From assembly GCA_029851415.1 (NCBI GenBank), contig CM056744.1, positions 65,776,172 through 65,840,171 of the forward strand: DNA of 64,000 nt, written 5' to 3'. Below the pieces are notes generated by a model that was given only the letters and a program-made list of their open reading frames with translations, did no database searches and was not told the origin of the DNA. The DNA comes from Eretmocerus hayati (taxonomy: Eukaryota > Arthropoda > Insecta > Hymenoptera > Aphelinidae). Every line of letters begins with the position of its first letter. Position 1 is the first letter of the stretch. Of this stretch, positions 47,960 to 60,700 are shown one piece after another. Both the position numbers and the translations under genes were made by a program.

Positions 47960-49505
47960 ACATATAACCTACATCACCCATCTGTAGCTACGCAGTTATC
48001 TTCCGGGAAGAATTTTGAATGAATATGAACTCTGATTGTCCATAATACAACTCGGGGATCTAGCCCAGTTTGAATTGAGTTTGACAAAAATTTTGGTTGA
48101 ACAACAACTCTCAGGATATCTCCGAGTATGATTGGTTATCATTGTCTGAAAATACGCTGCTAAAAGTGATTAGCAGAATGCTTTCTCACGGCGTTATATG
48201 ATAATAATTTTAACGAGAGAGAAAGTACCCTACATTTTGAGTTTTTCTTCTGTTGGGATGAGGTGATCAAAGCGGGAAACTCAGAGCCCATTCGACGAGA
48301 TTTTGTCGTGATGTTGTAGGATGTGAAAGTGTGCGAGGTGTTTTGAATAACAAGTCACTAATTTCACTCAAAATCACTTAGCAGTGTATTCTGCAATAAA
48401 ATGTGTCACACACATGGCACAGTAAAGAGACCCGGAGATCGCGTACGGCACTTATATTTAAGAGAAAAATGGAAAGTGAGAAAAATTGAATGTGTCACGG
48501 GGCGCGCACTGGCGCAAGATATTATGCGGAGACGCGGAAGCTGCTCACAACGTGCAGTTCCACAAGCGAAGGCTAACTGGCGCAGTCCGAGCGATTCGAG
48601 CAGCTCGTCGCCAAGGACCTCGGTCACCTCATACAAACGGTTCATTTAAACCGACCAATTGACACACAGCAAATAGATCATCCCATTTCGAGGAGAACGA
48701 AGGAGTAATAAGTGAATGACCGAGGCTTAGGCGCCGAGCTGCTCGAAAGTTCCCGAATGCTCATATTTACGCGAACATTCCGCCCCCTTTGATTGACTTA
48801 GTCAAGCAAGACTAGACAGTACTTCACATGAGTTTCGAAATTCGGAATGGGGGGAGGGGGGGTACGACTGGGGAATATGAGCAATCGAATGACTCATCAA
48901 GTGTCAAAAATCGAACATATGGAAAAAATCAACTGATTTGAAATTCATCAGGAAACAGAAAAAATGTACAAAAAAAATACAACCAAGTTAAGAATTTGAA
49001 AATAAATCTGATTCACAATCAAAAATATTTCGAAGGGTCACTTTGGAATTCCTTGAAGAACAAATCGACATAGATCTTTAGATTGCAATTATGACCAAGC
49101 TCGAATCAAAAAACTCAACAATGAACAAAATTGCTCGGCTCACCTTGAGCTCAAAATTTCAAAATTGGTGCTCCGCCCAATCGGTAAATTTGTGACGTAG
49201 TCACAAGTGATTATGCGCATAGCGCAGTCAAACGGAGGGACAAAAATTCAAGAAAGAAAGATCGCATTCCTAAATGACTCTAAGTTTTCCAAAAAAATGT
49301 CGCGAAAAAGGATGGCACAGGTTTCCCTACTCATCTTCCGGTTTTCGGGTTTCCAGGCCACCACTTAAATCTGAATAATTCTTGATTCTACAGGAAATGC
49401 GATCGATTGAGAAAAACTACGCAAGTGCAAAATTTGCAAACGTGCCATCAACGCAGTGTAATCGGAGCGAGTAAAGGTGTCTGTAGATGTCGAGTGTCGC
49501 GAGAT
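47544..49505. other. Non-coding stretch with a TA microsatellite
   Basis: A pure (TA)n run of about 22 units lies at 47912-47955. Overlapping frames at 48401-48649 are chance. No gene recognised. Confidence 0.5.
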
Positions 49506-50590
49506 TCAGTTGTCATCATCCCGTTGTTCTTGCTGCATCATGGCTGGACGTTTTTCATCATCTTGCTGAATCGGTGGCAATTTGACGAGCTTGCAAAGCG
49601 CTCGTCGGTAGATGGATGTTGCGGTTCTGAGGTCGACCACTCTGACTAGGCCGTCTTTCCCAGGGTGAAGAGCGGTGACTCGAGCAAGCGGCCATTTCAT
49701 TGGTGGAGTTAGCTCATCCTTCATGAGCACAGGGTCACCTACTTTCAGGTGGTCTTGAGCGTCGTGCCATTTTCCTCGTTGTTGGTATAGGTTCATAACT
49801 TCCTTCCTCCATCGTGCCCAAAAATGGTTCCTCATATTTTGTATCAAGCGCCATCTAGGAATATGAGACTTTGTGAGGTCCTGATCATCAAACGGCTCAG
49901 GAATAGCCGACATGGCTCTACCAGTGACAAAATGACCAGGTGTTGAGGCAACGAGATCATCACCATTTAGGCTAATTGGGCACATGGTGCGCGAATTGAG
50001 GCAAGCTTCGATTTGAGATGTTGACGTGGAAAACCTTTCAAAGGTCAAGATCGAATCACCCGCAACCCGTTTGAGATAATATTTGAAACTCTTGACCGCA
50101 GCTTCCCACAGTCCACCGAAATGTGGAGCTCTAGGCGGTGAGAAGTGCCATTTGATTTAGTCTTCGGCAAGCAAGGATGCTACTTCTTTCGAGAACGATG
50201 ATGCTTCGCTGAACATTTGTTTAAGCTAGCGGCTTGCTCCGGTGAAGTCCTTGGCATTGTCGCAATATATGTCTGAAACACGACCTCTTCTAGACACAAA
50301 ACGACGAACAGCAGCAAGAAAAGCAAGTGTCGTGAGATCCGGTACAACCTCAATGTGATTCGCCTTCGTGAACATGCAAACGGATATTACGAAATAACCT
50401 TCCACCGATTTAGCCCCTCGAGCACGCGAGAACAAGACGTGAATCGGTCCTGCAAAGTCTACCCCAACTGCTTCAAAGGCCATGCAAGGCGTGGCCTTTG
50501 AAGCAGCTGGCGAAGGAGCCATCTGCTGTATCAACGTCCGAGCGCCAAAACGCGTACAACAAAGACACAACCTATGGACACCTTGAACCA
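49506..50590 (-). pseudogene. BEL/Pao integrase and C-terminal domain fragment, minus strand
   Basis: On the minus strand 50570-50226 encodes the front of an integrase core: FEAVGVDFAGPIHV (first Asp) and VSDIYCDNAKDFTGASR (second Asp). A broken stretch follows, with WHFSPPRAPHFGGLWEAAVK at about 50150-50090 (catalytic Glu), interrupted by a stop codon near 50158. Then 50048-49506 gives ACLNSR, IPRWRLIQNM, LKVGDPVLMKDE, WPLARVTALHPGKDGLVRVV, the C-terminal domain (DUF5641-like) usual in BEL/Pao. The protein would insert element DNA. Reverse transcriptase, protease and gag are absent, and no 3' LTR is visible to the left, so it is a decayed fragment. Confidence 0.85.
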
Positions 50591-51206
50591 GTCAGGGGAG
50601 CACTAGTAAGATCGCGCGACTCGCGCCTCTTCAAGATCACTTGATGTGTGATGTATATATGTGTGAGTATGTATTGGAACGATACAACTTACCAACCGTG
50701 ACAAGCCTGGCACGGCTGTTTCCCTTCCTCTGCCCCCTGCTGGCTCCGTTTGCGAGGCGAAGGTACTCGACGTCGTGGTGACGGGGCGTCGAGGCTGCAG
50801 CACGTGCTGATCCGGGGCGCAGGTGAAAGGGCGCGATGAACCCGGTCAGCTGCTCGTCATGGCCCAAGTGTCGTTGAGCTGCTGCTTCCTTCCCTCGCGG
50901 TGATGTGACTCGCCTCCTGGCGAGCCGATCCGCTGCGTCGTCCACTGCGCCGGTGCCGGGGATGCCTCGTGCGCGAGGCTCCGGTGCTGGTGTCCACGAA
51001 GCCGAGACGATGATGTTCAATTTTTTGGTGGGCTAAAAGCCACACCGGACACAGCACTTCACGACACTCTTCCGCCCCGCGACTCACTCACTTTCCCGCG
51101 CGCGCACAATTTTGCACTCTCTCCGGCACGATTTTCCAGATCACGACACAGAAAGATCGGTTTGAGCTAAAAAGCTCTGCTACCAGAAATGCTGGGTTGA
51201 GGTGAT
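50591..51206. other. GC-rich non-coding stretch
   Basis: Much richer in G+C than its surroundings. On the minus strand TGGTAGCAGAGC near 51176-51187 resembles a primer-binding site, which would fit a leader of the minus-strand BEL/Pao remnant, but no matching LTR end could be fixed. Frames here show no domain. Confidence 0.35.
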
Positions 51207-51753
51207 TGTTTAGTATCATTTCTGTGAGAGATTTGGATTTGTGTGTGTCCGTGAACAGCAGCGCCACGCCACCCTTTTGCTTGCGCGCAACGACGACCAG
51301 TCAGTCGGGCACGAGCTCGGAGAGAGAGCGGTTGTGCTCATTGCTCTGATGCCCTATATTCATACGGAAATTTGTGTTTTATATTTTTGTACTTAGTATT
51401 AGCTTCTTTTGAATAAATCTTGGTAGTGCTTAAACATACCGCAGAGACTCACTTCATTCGACAACCTGTTTATATGAAAATTTCCATTCTGAATTATGTT
51501 CATCCAAATTTGTATCAAGTTTCTAGTTACTTTTGAATTTTCGCGCGCAGCCACCATTTTGTCGTAACGACTTCGCGCTCTTCTGCTTCTTTCCAGCGCG
51601 CTCGTCGCCTTTCGCGGCTTGCGCCAGTTTCCGCTCGACCACCGACCGCACCACCTCGCTCTGTATCATGAGCACTTTGGAAATAGTTTATTTATTTGTT
51701 TAAACTATGTGTCAAGGAAAAGTTATTGAGTTCACCTGCTTCCATAACAAACA
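51207..51753 (+). repeat. Probable 5' LTR of a second BEL/Pao element
   Basis: Begins TGTTTAGTATCA and ends AACAAACA (TG..CA). A TATA-like CCCTATATTC near 51350 and a polyadenylation signal AATAAA near 51410 fit an LTR. Two bases after its end TGGTCCTCCAAGTCGGATT (51756-51774) matches, with three differences, the primer-binding site of the complete element at 56665-56683. Only one LTR is present in the window. Confidence 0.65.
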
Positions 51754-51755
51754 TA

Positions 51756-51774
51756 TGGTCCTCCAAGTCGGATT
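51756..51774 (+). promoter_or_regulatory. Primer-binding site of the second BEL/Pao element
   Basis: TGGTCCTCCAAGTCGGATT, 2 bases behind the LTR end; 16 of 19 bases equal the tRNA-Tyr-complementary site of the complete element. Confidence 0.6.
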
Positions 51775-53000
51775 AGGAGCTAGTGAGTGAAATTCACGTG
51801 GATGCGAATGGATTCGCATGGCCACGAGGTGATATTCATGGTGATAGTGCGCGGTCGGGTGTCTTCTCGGGTGACCAGCGGTGGCGTCTATGAGGCCTAT
51901 CAGCTGGTGCAGTGCTGATATCCTGCCGGTGGACGGGGATGACTCCTCGATTGCTCGTTCCAGAGCATTGGTTCATCGGCAGCAGGCGCAACGTTAGGGC
52001 AGCCTACATTGTTCCGACAGGACACGGGCTAACCAGAGAAGCGCATCGAGGTCTCCAGTCGGCGCACCCCGAGAAGGCGGCGGAAACGACCTGGAGATCC
52101 AGGAGGGTCTCTGGGCAACGTGGGAGTCATCGTGGGATAATCAGGATGAGCTATTTTTTTCTATCTCTTTTGATTTTGTCTAATCAGTTTGATTATTTGA
52201 ACATTTTTGTTGCGTTTGAGCTTGGAAATCAATTTTGATTTTCATCGATTCTTCAAAATCTGCTCAGACGGTTGGGAATTCATGCGCAATAGCGCTCTTT
52301 TCATTCAATTCGCATTCTTGACGATGATGACCTTGATTATACTCTAAAGTCAACGGCCTTTCTAGCACCATTGTGCGAGCGTCGTGTGTGTGTGAGACGA
52401 CGTTGGTGTGTGTGCTGCCCGGAGCTGAGCTCGACATCTGGCAACACAGCTGATCAGAGTCATCCGCAGCTGTTCATCGTCTGCGTGCTGCTGTCCATCG
52501 GCACTCACCATGTCGCCGTGCAGTCTAGCGGCCAGCTCGACGGTACATACATCATAGCTTCGCTGCGCACCACGTCTTTGGTTTTGACGTTCTTCGGCGT
52601 CGTGCATCAGTTGCTCAAGTGAGATAAACGTTATAACTATGAGATTATCTTGTTGATCATCAAGTCACGTTTTTAAGCCTTCCAACCTCAAAATGTCACA
52701 TGCAGGAATTTGCATCATTTTTTAGGTTGCGCTGTACATATTTGTAAATATCTTCCGGTACGGTTAAGGGGATTTTTGGATCAGTGTTTCCATCAAATCT
52801 TTGGTTAGATTTGAGCAATTCCTCATTCTTCGGTTATTTTTGCCTGATTCTGGCTAGAATTTTGGCATTTTCTATCGGTTTGCTGCAAAGATACTAGCAT
52901 ATCGGGCTGTATCAAAGCATTCAATTTTGGATTTCGGTTTGTCGGTTGAGCATCGGTACGGTTATTGTACGGTTGCTTGGAACTTTTTTTCTGAATAACC
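51775..53000. other. Leader region of the second BEL/Pao element
   Basis: About 1.2 kb between primer-binding site and gag start, without coding features that I can support. Short overlapping frames at 52362-52622 are GC-rich chance frames. Confidence 0.4.
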
Positions 53001-53467
53001 ATGGATGCTCTCCACGATCAGCAACTCGATTGGCAGAAGGAAATTTCGTTAGCTTACAAAAATTTCAAGAGTAAGGATCAAGCTTAAATGACCAAGGCCA
53101 ATGCGCTTGTGCGGTTAGAAAATCTCTCCTTTCATTACAAAACTTTCTGCTTGAATCATAGTGAGATAATAGCAGATTTTGGTGTACACAAGGAAGTAGA
53201 TTATTTCAAATTGAAGATTGCTGATTTGGTTGAAGAGTCTTATATGGATAATGAGGCTGAATTTCAGGAATTTTTAGATTCAATTGCTGATTTAGATAGG
53301 ACTCAGCATGAGGCCAACGCTACCACAGCATCGGTTGCACAAACGATAGTAGCTTCCGCCTCGTCGTATTCTTTAGCTAAAATTGAAATGCCTACTTTTT
53401 CTGGGAAAGGAGCTGTTGCAAATAAGGCCAAATCTGCTCCAGAGAATTGGGACTCCAGGTTGCACTG
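53001..53467 (+). pseudogene. BEL/Pao gag N-terminal fragment with early stop
   Basis: A start at 53001 opens MDALHDQQLDWQKEISLAYK, meets TAA at 53085 and goes on in the same frame (MTKANALVRLENL, EESYMDNEAEFQEFLDSIAD) up to KIEMPTFSGKG, where homology to the complete element's gag (IELPTFSGD) ends. It lies 1.25 kb behind the LTR at 51207-51753, with the primer-binding site between, so it is probably the gag start of the same element. Truncated before the gag core and before pol. Confidence 0.7.
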
Positions 53468-54722
53468 AAATGCGTGTTTTCGGTGTCTGAATATGCATAT
53501 GAATTTTTTCCGCGTCAAACCAAAGCGTCTCCCAGTAGTGGGCAAAAAGGTGTCCCATTTAAAATACACGTGGAACGCACTTTCTAGCGTCCCTCTCAAA
53601 ATTGGCCCAATGGACTATAACGGCTCCAATGAGGATTTGTTCTTGAACAGAAAATACAACTTTTAGGGGTTTTTTCATGGACGGAAAATGATGTGCTGGT
53701 ACCGAAAAACCGTTTGAGAAATGGAAAATGCGGATCTTTCACGCTAAAACCGGGGAATACTCGAACGGAGTGGGATTAATCGAAAAGTTGCAGAGGACCA
53801 AAGTTGTAGATTATGTTCTAAGCTTCCATTTGGCATCGGTTTTTTATGCATGTATTGGTTGGGGGTTCCCAAAAAACGACCAAAAGTCGTAAAAAACCAT
53901 ATTTATTGGATTTCTTGGCGATCTCGGGGTGAAAATGGACTGACAAACTATCATATCTTGTAGATCTCATCAAAATACACATTTTTGGTTCCTATAATTT
54001 TTTCGAAAAAACGCACCAGATTCGAGTTTATAGCGAAAAAGTGCCGGAAATAGGCACTCTCCAACGTTCTCACGCAAAATACTCGAAAAACGCAAATGGA
54101 AACCCTATATAATAATTACGTGAAAAGTTGCTTTTTTTCGTGTACTTCAAAATGAAAAAAAAATTCATAGCGTTCCGATGTTCCTGCTTCGAGGAATATG
54201 CATTTTTATGCGAGATAACAAGTTTGAGTGGATAAATTCATGGTTCCAGCATGCTATATGCAATTCTACGTCAATGAGTCATACAACTACATCAATCGGA
54301 CATGCAAAATCACCAATTTTCATCCACGATCATCATTCGGAGCTATATAAGGTTATGATAAGGATCGAATCTTTGAACACCAGGATTGTTGTCTTTCTCA
54401 AAATTTTTTCCAACTATGAGAATATTGTAGTGTACGAGACTACGAAAATAACCATTCATGAGAACTCATACTCTATGGCTTGGATTGATATCACAAGTTG
54501 ATGTCGAAAATTTTCAAACTAGTGAAATCTACTTAATCAGCCGTGACAGTAGTCCGCCTGTCAAGCTAGACGACGAGATTACTGGTAGAACAAGTTTTCT
54601 GAGTAAGATGACAACGGAAGTTATTCGTTCTTCACGTTTTATACCAAAACTCGTGTGTCAGTCAATTCACCTGTTCATAATAGCTATAGTTTTCTTTGAT
54701 ATCACATATTTGACTTTGAGGT
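53468..54722. other. Non-coding stretch, nothing recognised
   Basis: Frames at 54178-54501 and 54458-54754 show no family features. Confidence 0.35.
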
Positions 54723-57700
54723 TCAATCTGACTCAGAGTCATCTTCATCTGTAGCCACTGATTCAAAAACTCCATGCTCAGCCAGGAACTCTTCATTCGT
54801 TTGCTCATGGTCGACATTGCTGACGAAGGAATCATAGTTCCGGCTTAATCTCTCCCTGCAATTCTCCTGGTATCGTTCATAACCGAGATACCATAATACT
54901 GAAGCGATGTGAGCACAGCAACCAACCGTTCTTCCACCTGTCCTGCATTGACAGTACCAACCGTTGATGGATTTTTCATCTTCGTCATATCTTATCCAAA
55001 GAGAGTACACTTCCGAGGATGTGTGGCGTGACTGCATCTTGATCCGTATGATGTTTCTTTCATCCTTATGATAGAATAGGGAATAAATCCCTTCATCATC
55101 ACGGTGCTCGTCAGTGTATGATCTTGCTTGCTTCGGCTGTGAACCAAAATAATGATCAATCACCTCGTTGAAGAGATATCAAGGGCATTCAGGTCACCCT
55201 GACTTCGAAAAGTACTGCCTTGTCACAATGATTGTTTGGATTGATGAACATGAATTAAAACAGTCATTCGAGAGTGCTAGGAATTTTTTCATCTTTTACG
55301 CAGTTTTATGGGAGTACTTCGGAAGTATTATCACTTGATCGAGTACTTTGCACACTTTAGGCCAACTACTTATACGTGAGTAATATTTGTTGGGGGTAAT
55401 ACCTGGTAGATGCCAAGCGTTAATTCTTGCAGGTCATCCAGGGATAGGCGAGGGAAATCAGTGAGCGATAAATCGCTGATCTCCTCCCATACTGCTCTCA
55501 CAGTTGCCAACTTCTTTTCCTTCACAATATTTTCCAACTCATTTATTTCACTCAGGCGCTGAAGTATTTTCTCAGCTTTCATTCCATCAGCAGATGTATC
55601 GAATACTCGTGGTGGTCGGAATGCATTACAGAGCGCGCAGACAATTCTGACGTAGTCTCCAATATTCGGGATTTCTTGATTGGGAAACACGCTTCCGAGA
55701 GCTTTCCAATTCTTAATCATGCCGTTCACTGATTCGATAACCCACCTAGATAGAAAATATACAAGGATTATGAGTCGGTCTCGCTTGGACATTGATTAAG
55801 AACAAAGATCGGTCAATTCATTCGAATCTTCAATTGCAAGATGAGGTTCAATTCAAGGATGGTGAGGAATAAGCCCTATCAAGACTGGTAGAGTTGTTGT
55901 TCTCCCTGAATAGTCTATTCCCTCGAATAGAGGGGTCAGTTCTGGCTACTATGTTTCGTTGCAGCTTCCAAGAATACTGGGGATTCGAAACTGTTCGAAG
56001 GCTTCCATAATTATATGGCACTCACCTAATTGATGTAACGATGCGAGATTCGTTTGACTCTTCCGTGGAATGCTGAGACTTATTCTTTGGTAGAAAATGG
56101 GGTATCATAGTATTCAAGCCGAGTGCTTTGAAAAACTCCAGGGCATCTCTGAATCCTCTATCTAGAATCAAGTAATCACCCGGTCGCAACGACGTGGAGA
56201 GTCCCTCAGAATCTTTCTTCTGAGTAAGAATATGAAAATCCAAATATGAATAGTATTCGCGTGGATAGAGATTAGTGTTGTTTATGTAGCACCGATCAAG
56301 CAATGTTTCGCGACAGCACACATACATGCACCTACACAATAGCGCAGACCCTCAACCGACAGTAGACGCTCAACCGGCAGCAGACCCTCAACCGACAGTA
56401 GACGCTCAACCGGCAGTAGACCCTCAACCGACAGTAGAACCTACTGCAGTGTATATCTATAGACATTCAGCCGCTTGGCTATAGGCCTCCTGCTCTGCTC
56501 CGGTTCGGCCAGTCTCCATGTGGATCGCGAACAAGCCGCACACTCTCCACCACCTCGAGCATGTATTCAGTTTGCTCAATATAGTGTTCGCTAAAAATCA
56601 TTAATTCGCATTCCTCCTGTCATGAGTAACCTGGATCCCAAACCCCAACACCGGCGAAAACATTTGGTCCTTCGAGCCGGATTCAGGTACTTGTGCCGGG
56701 AGGTTGTATGATTCGTAGTGATGTGCGAACGCGTGGTGCAAATTCCATAGTGCGGAGCTCATTTGCGGTTGTGAAGCATTATATCACATACCGACTATGA
56801 TACAGTGAGCTAAAGTGTGCAAGTTTATTGTGCAAGTTGAAAGTTTGCGATCCATGCATTTTGTGGGAAGTTAATGGCATAATCAAGCCATCGCCCATAC
56901 TACATGCCAGCCATTTTGCCTGCCTCGCTCCAAACGGCGGATGACGCCAAGCGAGCCGCAAAACGAGCGCGTGGCGGCCATTTTGAGAGCCAGCGTCTCG
57001 TTCATCGTCGAAGCAGCTAGCAGAGTAGAAAGCGGCGCCACATCATCGATCATCACGTTCCTGCGCAGTAACAACGGTCGCGAAGCGTTCGCGACAGGGG
57101 TCAAGGTCATCTACCGGTGAGTGAGTTGTCTATCCTTCCTACATTCTTTGGGGGATTGTTTCACTGCCTACCCCTGCCCCTCCCCTCAATCGGTACATTC
57201 ATATTCAAGTACTGCATCATGCTGCGTTTATTGATGGATTGAGATTGTTCTTCGTGTTCTTCGCGACACATAATTAATCGAAATTATTTGATTTTTCAAG
57301 TCAACACTCATTTTGAGCATTTGAGGAGATTCTCCCTTTTTTTGAGCGCTCGAGTTGACGAGATAAAAATAATCGAATACAATGGCTTCGATCGAAAAGC
57401 AACTCCAATTACAAACTCGCATTGCCAACGCGTATACAAATTTCCTAAAATTAGGCCAGGCTAAGATGACTAAAGGGGCTTGTATTACCCGCATGGAAAT
57501 TTTGAAAACAAATTGGAAAAAATTTCAAGATGCTCATGATGTACTAATGGGCGACGAGGACATCGATAGCACTGATAATTATTTCAAAAATAATGTTTTT
57601 GATACAGTTGAAGAATCTTATAGCGATCGACTGGGGCTTTTTCAAGACTTCTTGTTGAATCTCGAGGCAGCAGTGCCTACCGGTTCGCGGAATGTTGAAA

Positions 57701-60700
57701 CGTCGGAACAATCAGCTATATTCCAAGCAAAATTACCGCCGATCGAACTCCCCACATTTTCCGGTGACATACAAAACTGGAAGAATTTTCATGACTCCTT
57801 TGATGAAATGGTGGTGAAGAAACACGGCCTTGCGAATGTTTATAAAATGAGCTACTTGCGATCCTCACTTAAAGGGGAAGCCGCAGAGCTCCTTGAAGAA
57901 AGCTCTTCCTCTGGCGAAAATTTTGATTCAGCCTGGAAAAGCGTAAAAGAGTACTACAGCAATAATCGCTTATTAGTCTCTAAATTACTTTCAAAATTAA
58001 TGTCCATGAATAAGATGGAATCTGACGTAGCTTCAGAAATTAGTCGTCTTCGCAACGGCGTGAGCAATATTTTAAAAGCTCTAAAATCATTAAATTGTCA
58101 AGTCGACACTTGGGATCCTTTTGTTGTCTTTCTAGTAGTGATGCGTCTTACTCCTTCGCTTCAAAAAGACTGGGAATCTCATGTCGCGCAATCAGAAAAT
58201 CCTAAGCAGTGTCCTAGCTACAAGAAGCTTGATGATTTTCTCGAAACGCAAAGGCTAGCTCATGTTCAATTTGAAAGTGCTAAAGTAGCCACAGAACAGT
58301 CGGAGCAAAAGCGCAAACCCAATTCTGACACAAAGAATCAGAATAAAAATCAGAATAACAAACCCAAGGATTCTAAAGCGGTTCATGTGAATCAAAAGGA
58401 CCCAAAGAAACCTTGGCGTGAACAACCCGTCTGCCTCATTTGCGAGGGTCCACATTTTTTCACCTTTTGCAATACTTTTAAGGCGAAATCTGTGCCTGAA
58501 AGAAAAAAATACATAAATTCGCTCAAGAGATGTCTCAATTGTTTCTCTTCGGACCATCTCTTACCAGAGTGCACTAAAGAGAGACGCTGTGCTGTTTGTA
58601 ACGGCAAGCATCATACGACTATTCACGAAAGTGGTAAGCCTAGTATCCCGAATACCGCTGATCAACTTTCCAAATCGAATACGTCCGCCCAAAAGTCCAG
58701 CAGTGCAGCATCTATGTTACAATTGGAATCGAACCACGTCAATAACATTGTTAATAAAGATGACAATGATGGGGAGATTTTCATAGCAACTGCTCGAATC
58801 TTAGCTGAATCTACATTTGGTTCGTCATACGAAATACGGGCAATAGTGGATCAGTGCGCGCAGTCTTCATTTATTTCAGAAGGCTTATGCCAATTACTTA
58901 GATTAAAGAAAAAACCCGTTATGGTACCTACTACGACAGTTGGCGGTAAAAGTGGCCCTGTATGCAAAAATATAGTAGAGGTGACTATACGACCTCGCTT
59001 TACTTCCGATAAAAAATTCATAGTGTCAGCTTACGTAATTCCTAAGGTTACCAAATATCAACCCAACTCTCTATTCAATGGGGATTGGAAACATTTGAAG
59101 AAACTGCGTTTAGCCGACCCCAATTTCAATAAACCTGGTGTTGTTGATATGTTACTTAGTGCTCAGATTCACGCACAAATCATACAACAAGGTTTACGTA
59201 AGAGCCGGAAGGGCGATGCTGCTATAGCTATGAAATCGCATTTCGGCTGGATAGTTTCTGGTTCTTCGATGTCTCAAAAATCGTCGCAACCAACAATAAA
59301 TTTGTGTCTCAATGATACCGATTCTCAACTCAATGAAACTCTCCGTTCGTTTTTTGAACGCGAGGAAATTCCAAAGGAACGTTTCTTGTCGGATGACGAA
59401 CAAAAATGTGTTGAACATTACTACAACAATGTGAGTCGCACAGAAACCGGCAAATATATCGTCAAACTTCCACGGAAACCCAATTTTCCAGAGTCAGGTA
59501 TTCTAGGAGATTCTTACTCCAAAGCACTTCGAGTTTTTCTAAGTCTGGAAAAGAAGTTTGCAAAGAATCCTGAATTCAAGAACGCGTATGTCAAATCAAT
59601 GCGAGATTACTCATCTCAAGGTTTCGTGCGCCCAATATTCACTACCAGTATCCCTGACGATCAATTCTATTTTTTACCTCATCACGGAGTTATCAAAGAG
59701 AATAGCTCGACAACTCCAGTGAGAACAGTTTTCAATGCTTCAATGATCACTGATAAGGGTTACTCGCTCAATGATTATCTCTATTCAGGTCCGAATTTAC
59801 TACCTGAATTAGTTGATTTATGTACCCAATGGCGTAAGTATCCTCATGCTTTTGTGGCTGATATAAAACAAATGTTTTTACAAATTGGCGTCCATCCAGA
59901 GGATCAACACCTCCAAACTATTCTGTGGCGAGAGCACCCCAGTGATGCAATAATGAAACTTTTGTTGACCGTACTGACATTTGGCTATACGAGTAGTCCT
60001 TTCTTAGCTATTATGACACTTAAACAGCTAGTCAAAGATGAAGGTGAACATTTTCCGAGCGCTATCGAAGTAATCAATGAAGAGAGCTACATGGATGACG
60101 TAATATCTGGTGGCTTCTCAATTGAGGAAATTTTGACTAAGCAATCGGACACAACTAACATCCTAAAATCTGGTGGATTCGAGTTGAGAAAATGGCTCTC
60201 AAACCACCCCGAACTCATCGATAGATTACCAAAAAACATATTAGCTGCGGACGACCCTTTGCAAGAGGACTCTTTGTTCTCTGTGCTCGGTATAAGTTGG
60301 TGCCCCGCTAATGATATTTTCAAATTTCAATTGTCACTTGACCCTTTGACGGTTACACTGACAAAACGTATTGTACTTTCCAAAATTGCTAGAATCTTTG
60401 ACCCACTGGGCTGGATAACGCCGGTGATCATCACTGGTAAAAATTTCATGCAGCTGCTGTGGATAAAAAATGTACCTTGGGATCAGGTACTACCGGATGA
60501 ATTTACCAAAAAATTTGAACAATGGTATTCTTCCTTGACTCACCTTTTGGACTTGAAAATCCCACGTTACTTGGGTATAACGAAAAACGCTCAAAAATAT
60601 GAGCTACATGGTTATTCCGACGCTTCCAAGATAGCGTATGCAGCGGTTGTATACCTGCGAGTTTTAGATGATGACTGTAAAGTCACTTTGTTGGGTGCTA

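Noticed and set aside
51176..51187. Minus-strand primer-binding-like TGGTAGCAGAGC
   Set aside because: No LTR end at the right distance could be fixed; kept only as a remark on the region.
56779..57110. Minus-strand frames in the BEL/Pao leader
   Set aside because: Short GC-driven frames within an element whose genes are on the plus strand.
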